The notes below the pieces were generated by a model that had not been told where the DNA came from, did not search any database, and was given only the letters and a program-made list of their open reading frames with translations. The position numbers and the translations under genes were made by a program. DNA of 64,000 bases, taken from the NCBI RefSeq assembly GCF_905404315.1, contig NC_066284.1, positions 10,745,001-10,809,000 on the forward strand. Reading direction: 5' to 3'. Shown here piece by piece: positions 56,570 through 64,000 of this stretch. Position 1 is the first letter of the stretch. Every line of letters begins with the position of its first letter. This DNA is from Leptidea sinapis (taxonomy: Eukaryota; Arthropoda; Insecta; Lepidoptera; Pieridae).

Positions 56570-57083
56570 TTAATGCGCGTTACGGTGGAATTGACTGCCC
56601 CGATATTCTCTCGTTAATTAATGTATCCGCTCCCATGAGACTCCCGAGAATCAGCAGATACGATACATATTTAACAAATTCTGCAAAGTCTAACCTAGGT
56701 CACTTTCATACTCTTATTACATTGAGTTCAAGCTCTAAAGGTTGATGCATCCAATGTACGATAATTTATATTTATAAAATTAAATTCTTTTTTACTTTTT
56801 TGTAAATAAACTAAATTATGTTATTACTTAAACACGGCTCATATATTGGATGCAGTAGCTTACAAACTAATTTATTATGTATGTTACAGCCATTGTAAGA
56901 TGCTCTATTTGATTGAAAAGAGTGGCCGTTGAGTTTCTTATATGATCTTCTCACGAGCTCAACTTTGTACGAACATATTATGGTAAATTCAGTTATTTAA
57001 AAGAAATATTTATAGTGATGATTCAAAAGCGCTTAGTGTAAGCCTGTTTGAATTTGAAAAGTGTATTTGATTTCGAATTTGAC
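56570..57083 (+). mobile_element. LINE family D 3' end
   Basis: The frame NARYGGIDCPDILSLINVSA and PMRLPRISRYDTYLTNSAKS looks like the last segment of a LINE RT ORF (cysteine, then PxRxxR..F). The shared D block follows (GAGTTCAAGCTCTAAAGGTT, CATATATTGGATGCAG, GAGTGGCCGTTGAGTTTCTT) and a TTTGATTTCGAATTTGAC tail. The MITE begins directly after it. Confidence 0.65.
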
Positions 57084-57086
57084 TTA

Positions 57087-57397
57087 CGGCCGTTCCCAAT
57101 ATACTATCTACAGATAGAGATAAATTACTACCTTCTACTGTCATTAATTACCTGTCAATAATCTGAAGCTGGCCCAATATACCCGATAAGTCATTCTTAT
57201 CGCCTTATATTGGGACGCGTGAATTGCAATTTCCATACAAACTTTATATCGCTGGTAAGCTTATACGTCGTCCCATTGACAGACAGCGTGTACGAATAAG
57301 GTGAGTTACCGTTGATAAGTTTATTGGGACAGAAAAGCCAATGATACTTAAGATTTTTATCTCGAGTAAGAGATAGACTGAATATTGGGAACGGCCG
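57087..57397 (+). mobile_element. MITE family 3 with TTA target duplication
   Basis: 311 bp flanked by TTA (57084-57086 and 57398-57400). The terminal inverted repeats are CGGCCGTTCCCAATAT and ATATTGGGAACGGCCG, exact over 16 bp. An inner inverted pair is CCCAATATACCCGATAAG and CTTATCGCCTTATATTGGG. A 3-bp TWA target duplication fits PIF/Harbinger elements. No transposase is encoded. Confidence 0.88.
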
Positions 57398-57404
57398 TTA
57401 ATAG

Positions 57405-57835
57405 AATTGTTTGCACTTACAATAGCCTTTATAAAGTTGATCTAAGCAAAGACATTTTTAATGATAAGTTCTCTGTTTCTCGGTATAAACTTCGGAAATT
57501 GATATGTTGATAGACAAGAATATAATTTGCTGTTCTACAAAAAATATGCATTTAATATTTTTGTTCTGCCGATAATAAAATAAGTTTTGTTATTTTTTTT
57601 TTTAATTTAACAATTTAATTTTAATTTTCACTTTCCTTTATTAAAACTTATTATATTGTATATCTTAGTAATAGTTTTTTTGTTGGACAGTTCAAATTTA
57701 AAAGTTATTTTAGATATGTAATAGATATTTGCATATGGCAATTGCCTGTTAGTGCAATGATACTTAGATTTATATTAATTTAAAACAATATTTTATGTAA
57801 TTAGTTAGTTATTGTGTAGGCGATTCAAATAAATA
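57405..57835. other. AT-rich non-coding stretch
   Basis: Nothing recognisable. Confidence 0.35.
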
Positions 57836-57841
57836 AATAAT

Positions 57842-58040
57842 TAAAAGGTATAAAAAGGCATAAAGGCATAAAACGCATTTATTTTCTCTAAATTGATTCC
57901 TTTAGAATTCTTTTTGATGTCATTTCTAATAACTACAAGATACTACTACCGCTTCGGAAACAAATGGTGCTCTGAGAGAGAAGAAACGGCGCAAGAAACT
58001 CTCCCAGCATTCTTTTTTTGCGCTCTTTTCAATTAAGTTT
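57842..58040 (-). mobile_element. LINE family E 3' end
   Basis: Starts with an AAAAGGTATAAAAAGGCATA and AAGGCATAAAA tail. The UTR follows (CTACCGCTTCGGAAACAAAT, GCGCAAGAAACTCTCCCAGC, TTTTTTTGCGCTCTTTTCAA). Confidence 0.8.
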
Positions 58041-58044
58041 TCAC

Positions 58045-58535
58045 TTCAAAAACCACATTTCTCTATATTCGTGCGATATTGGTTCATACTTTGGAAAACT
58101 GCATTAACTCATTGCACCTGTTAACGAACTAGATAATAAATAACATTTTTACTATAAAATATATATTAATAATACATTTTATATTTCAGACACAGTTCTC
58201 GCACGTGCGGTCGGTAATTGAATATGAACGGAATTCATATCTCGCTTGAGACGTCGAGGACAGTTCTTAATTATTTTATCGTTACAAAATGTCAACTTTG
58301 TATTAATCTAGTTGAAGTTAGATTGTTTTTGTGACACAAATTAGTTAACATTGAATTTCCTGTGGTTAAATGACTATATTTTGAGTTAGACCTATAGAAA
58401 TACATCGGCGAAAATTGCTTTAAGCTCATGCAGTTGTTTTTGCGTGATACGAGTACATAATTTGACCGGTGCATTAAAAGGTTCCCCGGGGTATTAAAAG
58501 AATAGGGGCCCAAGGGTAAGAGGCAACTAAGGGCA
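58045..58535. other. Non-coding stretch
   Basis: Nothing recognisable. Confidence 0.35.
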
Positions 58536-58539
58536 TTTA

Positions 58540-58833
58540 CCAGTGGGAGGCTCTTTTGCACAGGATGCCGGCTAGATTATTGGTAGCACAACGGCGCCTT
58601 TTTCTGCCATGAAGCAGTAGGTAGGTAATGGAAGGGCGCCGTAGCCATTCAAATGACTGGGAAAATGAGACTTAACATCTTATGTCTCAAAGTGACGAGC
58701 GCAATTGTAGTGCCGCTCAGAATGTTTGGGTTTTCCACAAATCCGGAGCGGCAATGCATTGTAATGTGCAGGGCGTATCAATTACCATCAGCTGAACGTC
58801 CTGCTCCACTTGTACCTTATTGTCATAAAAAAA
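58540..58833 (+). repeat. Dispersed repeat A
   Basis: CCAGTGGGAGGCTCTTTTGC to TTGTCATAAAAAAA, with a small deletion at about 58620. Confidence 0.82.
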
Positions 58834-58839
58834 TCATAC

Positions 58840-59290
58840 AAACTTTTTTGCTCTGATAAAGACCACCATATTAGTAGCTACAAATCCAATTTTCTACTAA
58901 CTTTTAAAAGAAACCGTTATTCTCATGAAAAACTTCCACCCCCTTCACCCTACATAATGTTAAAAAAAAATCTGAAAACTGGCAATATTTATTGATCCTT
59001 AAAGCCATATTATTAAATTTATTAAGATACTATATTCTTAGAGCAAAGGGTACATATCATTCCCTTTCATCAAATTAACCTTTCGTCTGTTAAAGATAAA
59101 ACAAAAATCCTTTCTTAGCCTATACTTAGTGCTCCAAGCAAGGAGATCATTCTCGAATATAAGAAACTATTTACAATGGTGTTGGTAAAAAAAACAGTCG
59201 ATTTCTAGATCTAGAATAACGTGAATGGCTTTGGCCTAACTTAATTTAAAACAAAAGAAAATGTCAGAAGAAGAATGCACAAGAATATTT
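58840..59290. other. AT-rich non-coding stretch
   Basis: Nothing recognisable. Confidence 0.35.
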
Positions 59291-59296
59291 TTTATG

Positions 59297-59565
59297 TCTA
59301 ATATATAAAATTCTCGTGTCATCGTGTTAAACTTTGAACTCCTCCGAAACGGCTTGACCGATTCTCATGAAATTTTGAGTGCATATTGGGTAGGTCTGTG
59401 AATCGGACAATCTATTTTTCATTCCCCTGAATGTTAAGGGTGGTCCACACATTTTTTTAAAAATTGTTTGATTATGAGTCAGCATTAAAAAATACATACA
59501 ACTTCAAATTTTCATTCATCTACGATCAACAGTTACTTTTGTATCGCGTTTGCTCGGTCAGCTAG
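59297..59565 (+). mobile_element. Helitron-like element, near complete
   Basis: Starts TCTAATATATAAAATTCTCG, has CTCCGAAACGGCTTGACCGA and TTCTCATGAAATTTTGAGTG, and ends CTCGGTCAGCTAG followed by T. TC start, CTAG end and a T flank fit the Helitron rule. The base before the start is G rather than A. Confidence 0.65.
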
Positions 59566-59569
59566 TTAT

Positions 59570-60325
59570 TAGATATTATTTTTATAATAGTAATCGATAG
59601 TCGAAACACGACCAATGTGCAAAAGTAATCACTATAACATAAGGGTTTCAGAAGTAGTATTTTTTGGGTTCCGTAGACAAATTGAAAAAAAACGAAAAAT
59701 TCTTATAGATTCGTCATGTCTGTCTGTATGTCTGTCCTGCCACAGCCACTTTTCCGAAACTATAAGAACTATACTCATGAAACTAAAACCGCATTAAGTT
59801 TTTTTCACAAAAATAGAAATGAACAATCATAAAATTTGGGGATTCCCCATACTTGGAACTGAAACTTAAATGTTTTTTTCATCAAACCCATACGTGTGTT
59901 TTCTTTAAATGGACAATGAAAATGTTATGGATAGGTCTTTAAAAATGATATTGGGGTATCTAATTTCATTTTTTTCCAAACTGAATAGTTTGCGCTAGAG
60001 ACACTTCCAAATTGGCCAAATGAGTCTCTTCCTCCCTATCTTCTTTATAAAATAAGAGAATGATAAAACAAAAAAAAATATGATCTACATTACCATGCAA
60101 ACTTCCAACGAAAATTGGTTTGAACGAGATCTAGTAAGTAGTTTTCTTTAATACGTCATAAATCGTATTATCAATAACTTAATTTAAAAACAATACACTA
60201 TTATTAGAACTGATCAAAGTAACAACAAACTACAAGAACTTTTTATAGTATGTTACTTGCTGCTACGGAACCCTTAATCGGCGAGATTGACTCGTACTTG
60301 GCCGCTTTTTTATTTCAGTAAATCA
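59570..60325. other. Non-coding stretch
   Basis: No supported gene or repeat. Confidence 0.35.
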
Positions 60326-60331
60326 AATCAT

Positions 60332-60622
60332 CAAGGTGTACGCGCTTTTTTTGAAGGTACCCATGTCGTATCGTCCCGGAAACACCGCACAAGGAAGCTC
60401 ATTCCACAGCTTTGTAGTACGTGGAAGAAAGCTCCTTGAAAACCGCGCTGTGGAGGACGGCCAAACATCCAGATGGTGGGGATGATATCCTAACTTGTGG
60501 CGTGTCGTGCGAAGGTGGAGTTCGGCGTTAAGGCAGGAATCAGGTTAAACAGCTCTTCGGAACACTCCCCGTGATAAATGCGGTAGAAGACACACAATGA
60601 AGCGACGTCTCTACGCAACTTT
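60332..60622 (-). mobile_element. LINE family B 3' end, tail missing
   Basis: Clean match from AAGGTGTACGCGCTTTTTTT through GTACCCATGTCGTATCGTCC, GGATGATATCCTAACTTGTG and GAAGCGACGTCTCTACGCAA. A duplication-like insert GTTAAGG sits at about 60525. The last 100 bp of the family are absent. Confidence 0.82.
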
Positions 60623-60654
60623 ACATATATTGTTATTAAAATGATTTGTAAAAC

Positions 60655-60825
60655 GATGAAAATGTAAATGTCGATTTAAAAGAGTGACAATGAGTTTCTT
60701 GCCATTCTTCTCATAACCCTTAACGAAGTGGCAGTAAATTCAATAATGCAAAATATTTTTTTTGACATTCATAAGTCTCAATTCCATGACCTACGTGAAC
60801 AAAGTGATTTTGATTTGATTTGATT
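60655..60825 (+). mobile_element. LINE 3' UTR with (GATTT)n tail
   Basis: AAAAGAGTGACAATGAGTTT, CTTGCCATTCTTCTCA and TGACATTCATAAGTCTCAATTCC match 16889-17115 inverted. The tail is TGATTTTGATTTGATTTGATTTG. Confidence 0.65.
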
Positions 60826-60829
60826 TGTG

Positions 60830-61412
60830 TGTGCGTGTGTGTTTTCCTGAGGCACCTCTTATTGTAATGGACCACTCACACACACTATATTGATATGGAA
60901 TACTGAATCCCGTGCATAAAATTCTTAGTTTCTACCTAACTTAACTTATTTTTTTTTGCTATAATTTGATAATAATAAGTAGTCAAGGAAGCATGTCTGT
61001 GCCATGGCACATAGAAATAAATAATCTAGATCTAATTATATGTTAGGTTAATAAATTGTCAGCAAATTAATTAAAAAGAAACTCTGGATAAGTTCTAGAA
61101 AGCGTGCTGAGAACATCTTTGTCTGTGGTTTCGTTTCGGAAGATTAATTTCGACTTTTACGTCGGCTATCATCGAAAAGTGTGATTTAGTGCCCATTATA
61201 CTTAGATGGAGCATGATTGATTTGCTTAACAACCACTTAATACATATTCATCAAGTTATGGCGAGTTACTGGTTATGTATTCTGAATATTTTATTTACTG
61301 GTGACTGGTGGAGAGATTTGGAAGACCGAAGGCAATGTCTTATATACCTGCTTGTTACTAAATTTTATTGAATGTTATGTTTGTAGAATTGGTTGGTAAT
61401 TTAAACGCACAT
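60830..61412. other. Non-coding stretch
   Basis: Nothing recognisable. Confidence 0.35.
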
Positions 61413-61417
61413 ATTTA

Positions 61418-61728
61418 CCAGTGGGAGGCTCCTTTGCACAGGAAGCCGGCTAGATTATGGGTACCATAACGGCGCCTATTTCTGCCGTGAAGCAATAATA
61501 TGTAAACATTACTGTGTCTTGGTTTGAAGGGTGCCGTAGCTAATGAATTTACTGGGCAAATGAGACTTGACATCTTATGTCTCAAGGTGACGAGCGCAGT
61601 TGTAGTGCCTCTCATAATTTTTGGGTTTTTCAATAATCCTGAGCGGCACTGAATTATAATGGGCAGGCTGCATCAATTACCATCAGCTGGACGTCCTGCT
61701 CGTCTCTTCCCTGATTTTCATAAAAAAA
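61418..61728 (+). repeat. Dispersed repeat A, near full length
   Basis: CCAGTGGGAGGCTCCTTTGC to TTTTCATAAAAAAA, 311 bp. Confidence 0.85.
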
Positions 61729-61807
61729 TAATACTATGTTATTTATTGAAAATGCCAATTTACCTATTTTAGATAATATCAATGCATATACTTGATATAG
61801 GATGCAT

Positions 61808-61956
61808 AGACTTGACATCTTATGTCTCAAGGTGACGAGCGTAATTGTAGTGCAGTTCAGAATTTTTGGTATTTTCAAGAATCTTGATCGGCACTGCATT
61901 GTAATGGGCAGGGCGTATCATCAGTTGAACGTCCTGCTCGGCTGGTACATAAAATA
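61808..61956 (+). repeat. Dispersed repeat A, second partial copy in tandem orientation
   Basis: Only the 3' half is present (GACTTGACATCTTATGTCTC onward), 80 bp after the full copy and in the same direction. Confidence 0.8.
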
Positions 61957-61959
61957 ATC

Positions 61960-62300
61960 AACATTTACAGCTTCATCGTTTTATAAATCATTTTACTTAC
62001 ATTAAGTATATAATATAAATTTAAAGTGTCTCAAAAGTCAAATATATATATATATAATACCTTAAGTATAGTAAGCAAAATATTTTAAGTTTTCGGTGAC
62101 TCAAAACCTTAAGTATTTTTGATCTTATTTACTTTAAATCATGAAATTTGGCAAGGAATCTAACACTTGTGAAGGGAAAAATATTGATATTAAAAGTAAA
62201 AAAAAAACTTTATTTTTTAACTTATCTCATATCTTTATCATTATCTTCTGATAAGAATTTTATAAAACAAAAGTCCAATAAACTTTATCCAAATAGGCTT
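61960..62300. other. AT-rich non-coding stretch
   Basis: Short TA repeat at 62045-62058. Nothing else. Confidence 0.4.
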
Positions 62301-62304
62301 AAAG

Positions 62305-62605
62305 TAAGCGCTTTTGAATCGTTATATTTTTTTTTTGAATTACTGAATCTACCATTATGTTCGGAAAAAGAAGAGCTCGCTAGAAGAACATACAGGAAAC
62401 CCAACGGCCACTCTTTTCAATCAAATAGAGTATTTTACAATGGCTATAATATACAAAACAAATTAGCTTGTAAGGTGCTGCATCCAATATATGAATCGTG
62501 TTTAAATAATATCAAATATTTCATAAAAAGTAATAAAGAATATTACAAATATAAATTATCGTATATTGGAGGCATCAACCTTTAGAGCTTGAATTCATTG
62601 TTTGT
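62305..62605 (-). mobile_element. LINE family D 3' end
   Basis: The reverse complement matches 56725-57000 (TTCAAGCTCTAAAGGTTGAT, CATATATTGGATGCAGCACC, GAGTGGCCGTTGGGTTTCC). The 145-codon plus-strand frame over it is antisense to the repeat. Confidence 0.75.
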
Positions 62606-62609
62606 GTAA

Positions 62610-63130
62610 GGATGCTTCGTGAACATGACGTTCATGATTACTGCCAATCGATATTCATTCTTCGATTCTTTGATTTTAAATTGCATAATACAAAGATGCA
62701 TTTCCGACGATTGTCTTTAAGTATTATTACTATCATAGTTATAATATCTCTGTTTATTAATATCGTACTATTCATGATATTAAGTACTATTGACAAAATG
62801 TAAGCCCGACTCACCTTCAGTCATAATAAACAAGTAGGTTGAAATTCGCTTGAACATACATTTCCTAAGTAAATGTTATCATTTTATAGACACTGACAGT
62901 GTACCAATTGTCATACTATCTTTTTCGTTTAAATATAAACCTAAATGTTTTATGATATTATGAAGGTATTATGTTTGTATGGTCTAAACATGTACAAATG
63001 TCAGTCAACTGCACACGAATGGCTCCTTTTGCAAGACTACTGCCACAAACAGAGACTTCTGGAGGTCTTGGATAGTTAGCACACCTATAAACCGTGAACA
63101 CCCTATCGTACCCATGTTTGTACATACACC
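62610..63130. other. Non-coding stretch
   Basis: A 63-codon frame at 62612-62803 has one hydrophobic run (LSIITIIVIISLFINIVLF) but no other support. Confidence 0.3.
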
Positions 63131-63131
63131 C

Positions 63132-63178
63132 TCACTCTCTCTCTCTCTCACACACACATACACATACACACACACACC
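63132..63178. repeat. (CT)n/(CA)n microsatellite
   Basis: CTCTCTCTCTCTCTC followed by CACACA with CATA interruptions. Confidence 0.9.
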
Positions 63179-63295
63179 AAAAAGCGATCCACGACCAAAA
63201 CTTATGTATCCCCTGTATTTTTAAGTTTTCGCTATATTGTAATATTGGTTGTTGGTAAGAAATAAAAGTTATTATTAAATTTAGAGTAATTCACA

Positions 63296-63314
63296 AACAC
63301 ACACACACACACAC

Positions 63315-63348
<34 letters not shown>

Positions 63349-63353
63349 TCTCA
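63296..63353. repeat. (CA)n microsatellite
   Basis: Roughly 58 bases of CA repeat with CTCA and CATA interruptions. Confidence 0.9.
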
Positions 63354-63354
63354 C

Positions 63355-64000
63355 CAAACCCCACACGCACAAATATCATAACTTATTATAAATATTGTAA
63401 CTCCGTTATTAGATGTAAGTCCAACAAAATAGTATTATTATAACCTAATTTAAGTTCTGTGGATTTTCTGATGCTTTAAATAAATAAATAAATAAATTAT
63501 TATTATTATTGTAAAAGAATTATCAGCAAAGTGGGTCATGTACATAAACTTAGTACAGTAGCGTAATAGACAAACACTCTCCTCATTACGGCGAGCTTAA
63601 ATTTAAAATGTTCATGTGTGCTAGTTTTACAGATGTGTTAGTGAGTTGGTGAAGAGTGTAGTATTTTACTTTTGGTCAACCCTAAATATTTATAAACGGC
63701 ATCATATTCACGTATACAATATTTTATTATCTATCACATATTTTCTTAAATTAATCTTGAGTGTTGAGTGTTTATTTAGTATTTATGTACATAGGTATGT
63801 TCTACGAACATAAAGATCAAGAAAGTGGTAGGCATTGAAAATTCAGTATTTACCTGTGAAATGTTTCTTAAGTTGGATTGATACTATATGTAACAACACA
63901 ATTTAATACAGAACACGACACCATTATATTTTTAATAAATCTCCGTTGCGAGACAGAACAATAAAGAAAAAAACACTAAAATTAAAACGCGGTCCAATTT
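63355..64000. other. AT-rich non-coding stretch
   Basis: Has (AAAT)n and (ATT)n at 63478-63510. No gene is supported before the window ends. Confidence 0.4.

Noticed and set aside
62148..62585. 145-codon plus-strand ORF
   Set aside because: Most of it is antisense to a LINE D 3' end that recurs at 12.5 and 56.8 kb. No domain is visible.
62612..62803. Small membrane protein ORF
   Set aside because: A single hydrophobic run in AT-rich DNA, with no further support.

Overview
The window looks like repeat-rich, AT-rich nuclear DNA of a moth or butterfly. The evidence is a Helitron copy carrying the lepidopteran Lep1-type core (13.9-14.3 kb), many 5'-truncated LINE 3' ends whose C-terminal reverse-transcriptase peptides are typical of Lepidoptera, tRNA-derived SINE heads, MITEs, and almost no open reading frames outside transposon remnants. 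There is no bacterial or viral gene layout and no operon.

The only host coding sequence I can support is one exon on the minus strand at 42586-42865. It has a splice acceptor, a 5' leader with three short upstream ORFs, an ATG at 42747, 54 codons and a splice donor. I do not recognise the protein. It could be the N-terminus of a regulatory protein, but that is inference. If the exon is real, sequence above 42.87 kb is its upstream intron or 5' flank, and sequence below 42.58 kb is its next intron.

Layout. 0-8.4 kb: LINE 3' ends of two families (here C and B), three copies of a hairpin-bearing dispersed repeat (A), a tRNA-type SINE head and a 5'-truncated tRNA-Lys-like sequence. 9-17.7 kb: Helitron-like copies, three MITE copies of two families, and nested LINE 3' ends (E inside D). 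18-23.4 kb: LINE B, a LINE C-terminus next to a SINE, and more SINE pieces. 24-32 kb: a Helitron with a reconstructable empty site inside a LINE-E remnant, and several LINE B copies, two of them head to tail. 33-42 kb: repeat A copies, a Jockey RT remnant, and a fragment with a 105-bp tandem duplication. 42.3-47.3 kb: the exon, then a decayed RTE-type LINE split by a LINE B insertion. 47.8-51.4 kb: repeat A, an inverted pair of Helitron-like ends around LINE debris. 51.57-55.82 kb: a nearly full-length, GC-rich but broken Jockey-clade LINE with a 7-bp target-site duplication. 56-64 kb: LINE D copies, a MITE with a TTA target duplication, more LINE and repeat A copies, and microsatellites.

I found no undescribed biological system. 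The most informative items are the uORF-bearing exon, the Helitron insertion between A and T proved by its empty-site paralogue, the Jockey target-site duplication, and the layered transposon insertions.
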